Source of the DNA: Lodderomyces elongisporus | Taxonomy: Eukaryota; Ascomycota; Pichiomycetes; Serinales; Debaryomycetaceae | DNA length: 64,000 nt | NCBI RefSeq assembly: GCF_030384665.1 | Contig: NC_083677.1 | Span: forward strand, 1-64,000 | Direction of reading: 5' to 3' | Shown here: in pieces, positions 22,566 to 36,000 of the stretch | Numbering within the stretch: the first letter of the stretch is position 1 | Layout: each line of letters opens with the position of its first letter | The notes under the pieces: generated by a model | Seen by the model: only the letters and a program-made list of their open reading frames with translations | What the model was told of the DNA's origin: nothing | The model's database searches: none | Program-made: the position numbers and the translations under genes

Positions 22566-23819
22566 ATGCGTTCATTTGAAAAAGCTGGCACCGTTGTACA
22601 AGCTTTACAAAAACAATCGATACGTAGCCACAGTTTACTCCATCCTCGCCAGTCACGTCTACGCACTCATTGCACTTGCTCACAATCCTATATATTTTCC
22701 CACAAACAAATCTACAAACGACTAATTCAAACTCAAGTGAGAAACTATTCATCATATTTTCAAGGTGCACGTAATTTCTTTCTTGGCTTCAACGAACCAG
22801 AAGAAGATCGAGGGCCAGTTGACGAAAGTATACCCTATGTTAAGTACCCCTTATTCACCAGGGAGCAGCTCAAAAGTATTGCCAAGGACAAGTTCAAGTT
22901 TGATTTCGGCTATGCATCATTTGGTTTCCACTCTGATTCTATTGTCCCCTCGATCAACTCCTTAAGTGATCTTACAGATCCTACCCAGCTCAATTCCTTG
23001 CTTCCGAGGAGAAGACCTCATGGGTCACCAAGCGATACGCTCAGTATCAAGGCAGGTGATGACACTATGCTCGTATCTCCCTCCGTGCTTGCTATTGCTG
23101 ATGGAGTTAGTGGTTGGGAGACAGATGGTGCATTGGCCGACTCTGGCATTTGGTCGAGATCAATCGTTGAGACATTTAGTCGATTAATGACCGAGTACAA
23201 GATCAGCCATACGCCGCATCATTTGAAAAGAAGAGATATAGAAGAAATCTTGGATGATTCGTTCTTGCACACCTCGCATTTGATGGATTTGCAAAAATTA
23301 AAAGGCTCATCAACATTGATCTTGGGTATGTTGAGCGGGGACAGGTTTTTGATGATCAGTATTGGTGACTCCAAAATCTTCATCATCAGAGACAATGAGA
23401 TAATCTTGACCAATGAGGAATCTGGTGATGGTCTTTGTCCAACGCAGATTGGAACAAACACAATGGCGCGCATGCCTTCGGATTTTGCATGGATCGAGCT
23501 GTTCAAATTAAAAGAGAATGACTATGTGCTTGTATGCTCGGATGGAATTACAGACAACTTGTACGAGTGGGAGATATTGAACTACTTAAATGAGTTTATC
23601 AATACCAAAAAGAATAATATGAAGACTGTGGCAAACAAGTTGTTAATCAAGGCAAAGGAAGTTGCATTTGATGATTATGCATATACACCATACAATGAGA
23701 AAGTTAATAAGGCATTGAGTAAAGGCACATCGGGTAAGGGATCCCACCATCACAGCTCAGGTGGTAAGGTTGACGACATGTCCATTGTCGTTGCCAAAGT
23801 TGTTAAAAACACAAATTAA
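22566..23819 (+). CDS. PTC7: Mitochondrial PP2C-type protein phosphatase
   Basis: This 417-residue Mg/Mn-dependent Ser/Thr phosphatase is related to yeast Ptc7, which acts on mitochondrial proteins including the coenzyme Q enzyme Coq7. Residues 1-~60 are rich in Arg, Ser and His with few acids, a mitochondrial presequence. PP2C motifs follow: LAIADGVSGWETDGALADSG (metal-binding Asp), GSSTLILGM with ISIGDSKIFIIRDNE, VLVCSDGITDNLYEWE, and VDDMSIVVAKV near the end. A Gly/Ser/His-rich insert precedes the last motif. Saccharomyces PTC7 has an intron that produces a membrane-anchored form; here the frame is continuous and I see no intron. It converges on MDN1 with a 229-bp spacer. Confidence 0.93.
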   Translation: MRSFEKAGTVVQALQKQSIRSHSLLHPRQSRLRTHCTCSQSYIFSHKQIYKRLIQTQVRNYSSYFQGARNFFLGFNEPEEDRGPVDESIPYVKYPLFTREQLKSIAKDKFKFDFGYASFGFHSDSIVPSINSLSDLTDPTQLNSLLPRRRPHGSPSDTLSIKAGDDTMLVSPSVLAIADGVSGWETDGALADSGIWSRSIVETFSRLMTEYKISHTPHHLKRRDIEEILDDSFLHTSHLMDLQKLKGSSTLILGMLSGDRFLMISIGDSKIFIIRDNEIILTNEESGDGLCPTQIGTNTMARMPSDFAWIELFKLKENDYVLVCSDGITDNLYEWEILNYLNEFINTKKNNMKTVANKLLIKAKEVAFDDYAYTPYNEKVNKALSKGTSGKGSHHHSSGGKVDDMSIVVAKVVKNTN

Positions 23820-24048
23820 AAGATTATTGCATATTTTTTTTTTCTTCACATTTATTCTTAGTTTCATTTATAATTACATTTTTAATTCAAATTTTAATTT
23901 CATTTTAATTACATTTTTTAATTTCTTTTTGATTCTTTTAATAACTCTAACGATAATATTTTTATTATACTTCTATTAATGTAAACAACTACTTCTAAAT
24001 GAAAAAAAATAACCCAAAACCGAAAAATTAACAAAATTATACCTAAAT
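23820..24048. other. Convergent PTC7/MDN1 spacer
   Basis: An extremely AT-rich stretch with repeated TTTTAATT/AATTTTAA words, suited to 3'-end formation for both genes. Confidence 0.5.
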
Positions 24049-27000
24049 TTATACTGTAGAAGAAATCTCTGCAAAATACTGTCTCAAAATTGTTGACAAC
24101 ATCTCGGGCAACTCGTTAATGTTCTTCACCACAACGTAAAACTCAAAGGGGAAACTGTCGAGGTACTTGTCAACCTTCAATTTCAACTCTCCCGTAGTAG
24201 GATCAGCCTCGTATTTCACTTGCTGCATGTCCATGATTGATTCCTTCAGGTTTATTCCATCAATGACAACAAACACCATCATAATCTTTTCATCACGGGC
24301 TTTTCTCACCATTTGCAAGATGGAGTCATGGCTTTCACAAACACCATCACTTAGGATTATTTGCAATTGCCACAAGTCAGCCTTGTTTTCAAAACTTTGT
24401 GCTTCAAAGATTTTCAAAGATTTTTTACACAATGCCTTGATATCTGTCTTTGACTGTTTGAAATCAAACCATTGGAAGACTTTGGCTCCATTCTCACTAT
24501 TGGCATTAAATGGCTTGTCAAATGGATGAACAACTTTAACATCCTCACCGAATCGAACAATAGATAACCCACCACTCTCCAACTGACTCAATGCTTTTGA
24601 AACCAAAGCAATACTGTGGAATGCCAATTTATCAGAGTTGCTCTCAGACATCGACTTGGAATCATCAACAGCAATCATGATTTGGTACTGTCTCTTTGAA
24701 GGTTTGGTTCTACGCAACCAAATCTTATCCTTCTTGAAATCAGACGCAATATAAGGAATGATCCGTTTCATGTTCAACCTCTTACCTGTCTTGTAGTCAC
24801 CTCTTAGCTTTGTGCTCAACGTGGGCTCCAAAATAAGTCTCAATTGCTCACATAATCCCGAGGCTAATTCCTGAGTAGCAAGCTCACTAGATTTCCATAA
24901 TTCCCTAGCTTCTTCCAAAGGTATTGGTGGTAATTGAGGCTCTTGATTGAACTTTTGAAGTTGATGTTCACCAATTTCCTCATCTTCATCGTCATCACTA
25001 AGCTCTTCGTCAATATCCATTTGCAGTGGATCAATCTTTTCCAAATCATCTGACAGGTCCTCTTCCAATTTAATGGCTTGTTCACCACCATCAAGATCAT
25101 TAGCTTCATTTTCACCGCCAACATCAGCATCATCATCATCACCTTCATTGTCTTCATCACCTTCAGCTGCTTGATCTTCTGGTTGCTCTTTCTCATTAAA
25201 CGGCCTTTCATTTTGAATATCCTTATCGTCCCCGTTATCATCTTCATCTTCATCATCAATAGCCATGTTGTCGTCAACTTTTTGTGCTTGATCTTGGTTT
25301 GCACTGCCTAGAGCTTGCAAGTCTTTGTCATTACTAGAAACAGGATCATGTTGCAATTCATTCATATCCTCACCAGCTTTTTCATCAACATCTTCTTGAT
25401 CCTCCAATTGAGCTTCAAGAATGTCTTGATGACGACGATGAAACTCTTTTAATGAATCACCCAACTCTTTCAATGATTCTTTAGCAGCTTCACGAGCCTC
25501 ATCCTTAACAGCATTTTCATCATTTTCATCCTTTTCCTTTTCCTCTTGTTTATCCTTTTGAGCTTCACCTCCAAGTACACCTTGATCTTCTCCATTATTT
25601 TCTTCCACATTTTCTGCACCTTCTCCCGACTCACCCATGCTCTGGTTCGTTGCAGAATCCTTATCAACAGTATCTTGCTCAGCGCCCGCATCTTCACCTG
25701 CATCGCCACGTTCAGCCTTTTCAAACTCCTCATTTTTCTTTTCCTTTTCATCTTTTTCATCTTTTTCATCTGTTTGTTCCTCGGATTCTTCTGGAGCAGC
25801 CTCATCCTCACGTGGCTCTTCATCAACAGCAGTATCATTAGTTTCGGCATTTTCCTGTTCTGCATCTTCAACGTCGGACTCATTCTCACCATCAGCCTGT
25901 TCGTCCACCACATCTGAACTATCCTCCTTTTCTTGATCATCGTTTTCCGCTTGAACATCATCATCTTCCAAATCAAGCTTATCTTCCAAACCATTCTCTT
26001 CCACATCCTCATCATCCAGGTCGACATCCATCTCATCATCGTCGTCTCCATCCAAGTTCATATCTTCTGGCAAGTCCAATACTTCTGACTCTGGCACGTG
26101 GTCTTCCATTTTATCTCCTTGGTTATTATCAACTTCATCTTCTTGTTCACCAACATCTTCCTCTTCATCTCCTTCTTCATCTCCTTCTTCTTCTTCATTA
26201 TCACCATCTTTATCCGGTTCATTCTCCTTGTCATCACCTGCTTGGTTCAGATCCTTCTTTTCATCGTCTTCAGCGCCACTCTCATTAGCTTCCATATTGT
26301 CATCATTGGTAGAATTCTCTGGCAATTTATCCGATTCCTTCTCCTTTTCATTCTTTGCTTCTTCATCCCACATTTTCTCATCAACGCTATTTGGATCGAG
26401 ATCATCAATATCGTCAATCTCATCATCTAGCTCTTCCTCATCTTGGTCATCACCATCTTTATCGTCGCCTTCTTCATCACTTTGATCAGACAAGTTTTCA
26501 AGTTCTCCTGCCATATCGCCTTCCATATCCACTGCATCATTATTATCATCTTCGTCTCCATCATCATTGTCCTTTTGATCATCATTTGGCTTTTGCGCAT
26601 CTTCAAGCAAATCCTCATCTTCCTCCACATCTTTAGAGTTATTCTGTACACCTTCACCATCACCAAGACCAGTACCATCTTGTAAGTTTTGATCCTGCTT
26701 TTGTTCAGATGGAGGTTCAGGTGAGCAGAATCCTTTTGTAGCCAACGTGTACAAAGCAGATGCCAAATGATACGTGGTTTTGGCTAAATCTGTATAGTTC
26801 TCAGCACTCTTTTGAAGTACAATGGAACACAACTTGACATAATTTTCAACCAATGGCGATGTAAACGCACACAAGTGAGAAACCATATCGGAATCCAGTG
26901 GTGCAATTGAAGTGACCAGCTCAAGACATTTGGAAAGCTTTGAAATGATTGACTTTATGTGTGAGCTCTTTATAAAGCTTGCAACCTTCTCTTGCTTCAA

Positions 27001-30000
27001 TAACAACCAGTTGTCATCTTCTTCAGAAATCTCAGTATCAGAAACTTGACAAATCTTTTGACAAGAAACAAGTATCATTGAAGAAAGATCTCTAAATTCA
27101 CGTTCACAATCTTCAATTGTTGTTTCGTAACCTGCAGAAATTGAACCATCTTCAATCTTTAGTGAAATGCCACTCGAAAATTCCTGGTTCATCCAATCCA
27201 ATATGACATCAGCAACAAATGCAAATGACAAATGCTCTTGTTTCCAAGTATTCAAAACCTCGCGGATATTAACAAGGAAATTCTCATAGTTCACAATGGC
27301 TTCTTCAACCTCATCAGTTAAAATTGCACTGTTTGTATTGCTATTGCTCAACTCATTTATCTTTACAAGAATCTGGTCAAATGCATTTGTGTTGGCCTTG
27401 TGGTTGAAATAGTTGATTGAATTCAATGTGGATTTAGCATACTTCACAAGTTGTTCCAACCATGTCTTTGTTTCATTTATCGCAGTCTGTTTATTCTTTA
27501 ACAAACTTCTTCTGTGACCCTTAGGTACAAATTGTTGACGGTTTGCTGCCATTCTTGCACAAACCAACAAATTCAGATAGACTTCATTAAGCTTGGCATA
27601 TTCAGTAGCATACAGATTCAAAGGTAAACGCTTAACAACCAACATGTGGATCAAGTTTTCAATTGCCGCAAGTCCCTTATCAACATCCGTTATAGGAACG
27701 TCTTCAGCTGGGTTAGATGCAGAGCTTCTGAGACGTGGAAGCAAATCCATCAATCTGAAAAAGTCAGTATCGCATCCTACCAAACACGTATCATTAAAAC
27801 TGGTGGAATTTGCAAGTATCAAAGTGACAGAGCCTTGAGTAGCTTGGATATCTGAACGGAAACTAAGCTTTAAACCGCAACGTCTAACATCACGCAAAGT
27901 GTCACTAAGCAACTTTCGTTTTTGATTCTTGAGAGCTGCAACAATCTTCTTGTTATTTTCAGTAAGCTGTTTAGGAGTTTCTTTTCGAAGTGCTTCCATC
28001 TTTTCATGTAAATCATTTGCAAATTCAAGGAATGGCGGGAATGAACTAGACTCGGCCTTGTTTGTATAAATACCCAAGTTATGAATAACGACATTCAAGT
28101 TTTGTAATCTCGCAGGTCTTTGTGTCCAAGAGCTAATATCAGCAAGTTTGGCTCCCTCCATAATTGGAACTGATTGTTCAATACGGTGAAGCTTATTCAC
28201 ATGTGCAGACTTATTCAGTGTTTCCAATGACAATCCAGTTTCAACGAGTGGCTGAACTGGTTCACTCAAAAGCAGACGGTATTTTCTAACAATTTTGAAC
28301 AATGCAGTATGCGACTTGCGTGCACTTTGTTTTAAAGCATCAATATTGACATCTTTCCAACTAGCTAACAAAATCACTTCTGAAATTTCTTTTTGCAAAA
28401 GTGCTCGACCAGCACTTAATTTTTCGGCAATAGTAGAGCCAAATTGGACATAAAAATCAATACAATTCGATAATGCATCAACTGTAATCTTACTGTTTTG
28501 CAATGTCTTTGCATGGTTTCTAAAAGCTTGCAACAAGCTCAAACGACTTGAAAACTCTCCCATAGTCATATTACTCAAAAAGGTGTTCAAAGCAGCTGTT
28601 AATTTCACAGCATGGTCCTTATCAGCATCACCTTCAATTATAGGAATAATGATTACCTCCAACAAGTGGAACCACCAAAGGCCAACTTTTTGGCCAAGAC
28701 TTTCTTCTTCAAACTTGAACAATGAGTTCCAAGTAGATAATTCCAATTTTCTCCACGACACAATTAACTCGGTCAACTGGTTGTATTGAACTTCTAAAGA
28801 TGTTTGCTTTGATGAATACTTTTGCCACTCAGCAATGAAGTAGTAGATTTGTTCTACTTTTTGCAAAAACCTACCCAATGGCAATCCAATAGGAAAACTT
28901 GAGAATTCACGACATGCTGACGCAATGCTCTTTAAAGTAGCATGGTCGGGCCATTCCTCCAACAAGTATTTCACCTTGAGATAAACACTTTGAATAGTTT
29001 GTGCGGCTTTTTGCACTTCAGTTGGATTGCTATCTCTGTAGAAATGGAAACTGGTGTTGTCATTTTGCACAGAATCGGAATTTGGATTCTTCAGCAAAGC
29101 CATTGAATTAACGAGAGCTGCAACAGCAGAGGCACTAGTGCTTCCTTGTCTTAAATCATCTCCCGAAAGAATGTTCAACAAATCACAACCCATCTTGGTC
29201 AATTTGAGTGGAAAGTCCAGTGTGTTTAATTCCAGATGGAAGTGACTAATGTACAACTGAGCCAATTGTGAATACAACTTTTCAAACTTTTCGACTGCAC
29301 TAGAACCACTGCCACTACCGCTGCCACTGCCACTACCATTACTATCGTTTTCAGCAGCCAATGTCACAACATCTTCGTAATCTGGGAACATGTTCTTAAA
29401 GTCGTCCTCATAATTCTCATCGGCATCTTTATACTTGAACCAGCTACCTTCTTCTTGTTTTGCTTGATCAGATTTCAACTTTCTGAGTGACCAACGGTAA
29501 TAAAGCGACTTTGTAGCACCCAAAATAACATCATCACATGTCTCATGGTGCACCAATCCCAATTGCAAAAAGTAAACCAAGATTGACTCAGCTGTCGAGT
29601 TGTTGACATCCAAGGTCTTAATATAATCCTGAGCCTTGGCATATTCTGTAATCACTGCAGAAGGTTTCAAAATCTCTGATGTATTAACCAACCAGTCCTT
29701 ATGTAAACTGTGCTTGCTCAATTCATTCTGTTCCACAGCAACTAAAGATAGACCAAAGTTTAAGCCATACAAGTATCCAATCAAAATATCGTTCAAATCA
29801 GCATACATTGGATAGTTTTGATTCAATCTAGAAACAAACTTGGAAATATTGTTTTGCATCAAGGCTAGTTTACTGCTTGCAGTCGACCTGTCTCCATCAC
29901 TTTTGTTGTTGTTGCTGCTCAAACCATGGAGCAAGTCTTCTATTGTATTCAAATCAAGCGACGATTCAACAATTGCATTCCATTCTTCAAAGATTGCATC

Positions 30001-33000
30001 TATTGATTCTTCACTTCGATAGACTTTTGGTCTTTCTGGAACTTTCAATGCTGATGCTAATGGTTGAATGGTTGTCTCCAAAAACAATTGCTCATCTCCA
30101 CTAATCACTTCCCTAGCGGATTGCCAAGACGCAAGCAACTTTATCACAAATTGGTTGTGATTGGTGTATAGTTTCCATTCAATGTATTCCTTAATAGCCG
30201 GATCGTTAGGCGTATTAGGCACATATAACAATGTCATTGCATAACTGAAAAAGATCCAAGCTTTTCCAAGACTTGTTGCTGTTGACTCGTTTGCTAAGTT
30301 TATAGCTGGAATAATGAATTTGGTAACCACATCGTGCACTTGCGATTCTAAGCCATGAGATGCACCAAAACTTGATTTTGAATCCAACTCTTCAACAATT
30401 CCAAGCGAACTCAAAACATTCTTGACCCAATCCAATAATACCTTTTTAAACACATTTACTTGTGAGGTGAGTATTGAAGGTGATGCATCCACAACAGAAT
30501 AACCCAATAGTGAAATATCCTTTATAATGTTTTGATATTGTCCAACAGCAACGTTAGGTAATGCACCTACTCTTTGCAATGCCGAGGTAACCATACTGCT
30601 GGTGAAAAGTTCGTTTACACCTACCTTATCGCTTGCAGTATCAAATAGTGAACTCAAAATGCGAGGATAAGGTCTATGTTCATCAGTAGCACCAATCAAC
30701 GATTTCAATGATCTATCGGAAGAAACATAAAATTGAAGCAATTTGCTTTTTTCGCCAGTACTTTCCAAAACATCACAGATGTATGTGAATTGGTCACTTA
30801 GCAATCTTTGTGGAAGGTCTTGATACAAACTGACATTTTGCTTTAATGACTCCAAGGTAGATGTACTCTTTGCAATAATCGATTCTATTGCAGTATACTC
30901 ATAATCACCGCGAAGAATGGTTTTGTAAAGATCTTCTATTGATCCCGCCAAAGCAGCAATCATAGGAGCCTCATCATAACTTTGAAACTTTGCGACTTCG
31001 TCAAGACTCTTCATGGTTCTGTATAAAGCTTGCATTAATGTCCATCCTTGTAAAGTTGATGGATATTGACCTCTAAACCTGTCCCAAACTTTATCCATCG
31101 CAAAGCCTCTTGCAGAAGATAAAGAGACCATTGATGAGTTGTTAGTGGCTGACACTACTAGACCAGAATTGTCGCTAATATCAACAATTTCCTCATTGCA
31201 TTCGCACCAATCAACAATCAAGTCTTTCAAGACTTTTGCTTTTGCTAAGTTGTTTTGATATGAAGTTTCAATCATCAATAAAGCAATGCTTAAAAGGTTA
31301 TGCACTGGTGCAAAAATAAGAGTCTTGAATTGGAAATCCAGCTTTGAAAGCACTGCAAAAATAAACTCAACAACTTTTTGCAAAACCACAAACGTGTCAT
31401 CACGCTTTGAGTCGAACTTGATATTTCTACCTTGTATGATAGCTGCTGATCTTTCCAAATACGACAATTCATCAATCTTTTTGTTTAAAGAGTTCATTTC
31501 GATGCGGCTCATAGTAACAGCCAACTTTTGCACCTCATTCACCACTTCGTACAACAATGTAGATTCACTGCTTTGTACAAGTGGAAACTCCTGTGAAAAT
31601 GTTGACACCAATGCCAAATTGACTAATGGGTGTAATGATTGATCTTGGGCATAATTGACTGCTTGATTAACAACTTCACTTGAAACGGTATCTACTTTGC
31701 CGTATAATGTCTCAACAACTGAACTTAAACCGAGTTTGAGGAAAAGCGCCACACTTTCACTAATTTGCTTAAATGCATTACTCTCATCAACAAATTCGGA
31801 GCACAGGTTCACCAATTGCAAGACTGATTCAAATTCATTCAAGGATCTCAAACTCAAAAGTGACCAAATCGAAGTGTTTTCCACATCCGAGGCAGCACTG
31901 AGAATAGTATCAAACACTAAGCTCAAGTTTCTCATATTTGTATTGCGGTCAAATGAATATATAGCTGTAGGTGGCTTTGCAGACTTTTGGACAATATTTT
32001 CCCCGATTGCCAAATTTCCAAGTACTCGCGAGTCAAATTTGGTCATTCTGTCTTCCAACAGGGCCATATAAACTTCAATACCTCTATTACGCATGGCACG
32101 CGACAATTCACCGTATTTTGGATTCACGGTTAAGAATAAACGGAAATTTGGATGTGGTTTAACAACACGTGGCTCACCATCGCTATTAGTGCACTCGTTG
32201 ATCAGCAATGTACCGTTGGTCTCCAACAAAGAATTCAACCTATCCAAAACTGAGGGAGGACACAAGTTGGCATTATCAAGAACAATCCAGTGACCATTTT
32301 CAATTGCTTGGATAAGTTGTCCATCAAACCACTCAAACTTGAGAGTGGTTTTACCCATTTCATGCTTGAATCTCAAAACACTATCGAAAACCTCATTGGA
32401 AAGAAATTGTTTAACCAGTTCCATTCTCAGAATCAATACATCTGTCTGTTCAAGTGTGATAAGACTTGAAGATATATCAGCTATCAACTTCAATGCAGCT
32501 TCAATAACAATAGATGATGGCGCATGTGTTGCTCCGTCACGAATGCTTGTGATGATTTGCTCATTTAATATATTCGATAATTCGGCCAAAAATGAATGGA
32601 ATTGTCTAACTATATCCGATTGCTCGTATCCACCAAGAATATCCATGGCATCTACTTCGCTATTCATTGAAAATTCTTCTAGTTTCGCACCAAGCAAGTT
32701 TGCAAGGTATCTCACCAAACTAGTCTTTCCCGAGCTCGTGGGACCTGTTAAAATCAAGGGAATATTGTGAGCAACACTTCGAAGCGCCGTCTCCAAGACT
32801 TTGAAATTACACTGGAGTGGAAGCAAATCTTTTCCATTATCGTATTGGAAAAGTTCATCACGCACACTGAGCGTATCTCCGAATTGAACAGTATCCTGAG
32901 TAATGTTAAAGTAGTTATCTCTCTTTGTGCTTGATCCAAAAACATCTTCAAACAAACGCAATGCTCTATCCCTGTCTTCTTGAGTCCTAAACCTTTGGCA

Positions 33001-36000
33001 AATGATCATATCAATAAAAGCTGATAGTCCAATTTCTTGATTAATACTCCTTGAAGTGTACAACGTCAACCATCTAAGCGAGTCTCTCAAGTTGAATTCC
33101 CATGGTGATCCTAAATGACCCCAACGTTTGTGCTTGACTACTTCATACTCAATCTGCGACATAAACTTGATCAATTTGACACCATCTTCTTTAGGAATTT
33201 GTGGATACAAGTGTTGCAAAATCAAGTGAAGATCTTCAGCTTTCAAGATATCCACATAAACAACACTAAAACGATTAACAAACGATTTTGGAAGACCTTT
33301 TCTACCACCACCCTGGTATTGTGGGTTTTGAGCTGCAAAAATTCTGAAATCAGCATGCTTTTTAAAGCTTCTATCAAGCTCAGGAATATAAGCTTCTCCT
33401 CTGTGGTCCAAACAAGCATTTAAACCTTCCAACACAGCCTGAGAAGCCAAGTTCATTTCATCCAAAAGCACCCAGTCTCCTCTTTGCATTGCCCTAAGGA
33501 ATGGCGCATCTCTCCATACAAACTCACCAGCTGCTCCATCCTCCACAGGTGCATCCGATCCAAACAAATCAACCAAATCGGTTTGTTCAGATAAATTGAT
33601 CCGCACTAATTCGTTTCCAGTAGCCTTTGCCAATGCTGAAACAAGACTTGTCTTTCCTACACCGGGACTACCTTCTAAAAGAATTGGCTTGTTCACTTGC
33701 ATAGCACGAACTACTTTCATGGCATTGGAGGCTGTTGTAGGTGCTTCCAAGCTAAATCCAAGGGTATGTTTACTATTTCCGTCGTCGTCTTGGTTGGCAA
33801 TCGGGATGGCAAATGGACCTGCTTGGAATGCTGTTTCGTTAACTTGCACAATAGTTTTACCATCAAGCTCACCACTTTCGAATTCGGCTCCGGTCAAATT
33901 TGCAAGCTTGACTAAACATTTGGATTTAGCAGATTCTAAAGAACTTTGATTCTCTGCCAAAAAGGCCGTGTTATTGGTCCCCAAAGCGTCAATGAAAACC
34001 ATGGATGCACCATGATAAAGCGCAGTTAAGGAATCCAACTTTGGCTCACATGAATTCACAAACTCTACCCAAGCAAGTATATCTCTGAGCGAAATCACAC
34101 CATTATTAGTAGACCCACCGCCAAACTCTAATCCGTACCATTCGGAAAATTGTACTATAGCATCAGCCAACTGTTTTGTCTTGAGACGAGCTTGTACAAT
34201 TTGTTGCACATCGGCGTAATCTTCCATCGAAGGAACCCATATCTCTGTAAAACGGTTTCTCAACGCTGGTGAAAGTTCCTTTTTACCGTAATCACCACCG
34301 GGATTCATTGTTGCAAAAAATTTGAATGCTTCAGCAGCAGTAACTGCGGCATCATCACTACCCTTTTCTGCCAATAAAATGGTTCTCTCAGGTTCAAGAA
34401 CAGAGTTGAGTCTTTCAAGCACAGAATCGTCAGCCAAAGAGATTTCATCCAAAAGGAAATAATCACCTGATTTCATAGCTTCAACTAAAGGTCCATCGTT
34501 CCATTGGAACAACACTGCAGATTTACAAAGGGTATCTTCAATGCTTTGAGCAAGCTCTTCGAAACCTTGAGGAATGTTATCTTTTTGTGATCTAAAATGT
34601 TTGATTTGAGTTTCCAAGCTCAACAGTTGAACATTTTCCAAGCCGATAGATGTCAAAAACTCCAAAAGTTCAGTTCTCAACTTGCTTTGTAATGCAGCTC
34701 TGTTTCTTGCAGGTCTCTGACTTCCAATTAAATCACCAGTTTCAGTGTTTTGATGAGCATTCAATGCAATCAATTTTTTCCTTTGCGCATCGGCAATAAC
34801 TTGACAGATTGTTGTTTTACCACAACCTGTCTCACCAACCAACAACACAGGTTCATTATTTTGCATCGAGGAAAGCACCAAAACAGCTAAACGGCGCATG
34901 GCTTTAGTCCAAATCACTTGTTGAGCGCCTTTTTGAGCAACACTAGATATATCAAATTCATCATAGAATTTCTCCATATCAAGTTTCACTTTCATCACTT
35001 TTTCGATAACGCTTTGAACTTCTCTTTTTTCCTCGAGTTTTCGAACACGCTCAGCTAAAAGCATATATCCATTGATTGCCAATTGTTCATAACCAACTGC
35101 TTCTCGACTAGCCCATCGGAAAAGATCTCGTAGTGTGGCAAATGAATTCTTTTGCTCAAATAACCTTGTTGATTGTCTTTGAACACTCAATTCTCTGTAA
35201 ACATCAACAATCTTTTTGGCGTATGATGGCGCAATTTGACATCTCAAATGAAGAATGGTTTCCAACTCATTTTGAGGAATATCATCAAAATGAAGTTCCA
35301 AGAATCTATTACGGAATGCTCTCGACAAGACTTTTCTTCCTCCATATAACCCTGGAGGGTTTTGAGTGGCAAACAACATAAAATCTGGATGTGGCTTAAT
35401 CACTTTTTGTGTCTCGGGGATGAAAAGTTCTCTATTATCATCCAAAAGACGATTCAAAGCTTCAAGAACATCAGTTGGTGCCAAGTTCAACTCATCCAAA
35501 ACAAGCCAGTACCCATTGCGTAAAGCTTCAACCAAAACACCTTCTTGGAAGACCAATTTGCCTGAAGAGTCACTAACGTATGTTCCTAAATACTCTTGCA
35601 AATCAGTATGTTCATGGTTATTGATTCTCATAAATTTGTGTCCAGTAATACTAGCCAAGTAACGAATCATGGATGTTTTTCCTGCAGAAGTTGGACCTTG
35701 GATAAGAACAGGGAATCTGCGACCAGAAGTAGCACGCACCAAGTTCAACAAGTTACTCTTGACGTATGGTGTAAGAATATAATCTGGTTGTTCTTGAATC
35801 TCGTAAGGTCCTCTTTTCATCCAATAATGTTGAAACTGGATATAACTTCCCAGGTTGGAGGAACTAGGACAAGCAGGAATGCTTGACATGACGGACTTTG
35901 CATTTTTCAACCTGTTAATGGTGTATTTTTCTATAATAGGCTTAAGAATCAGTGCCGAGTTGACATCCAACAAGGTCAAGAAAGTCATCGAGAATCCTTC

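Noticed and set aside
25470..26685. Several long antisense and alternate-frame open frames inside MDN1
   Set aside because: They are by-products of the GAT/GAA-biased acidic tract. The midasin frame is continuous and conserved.
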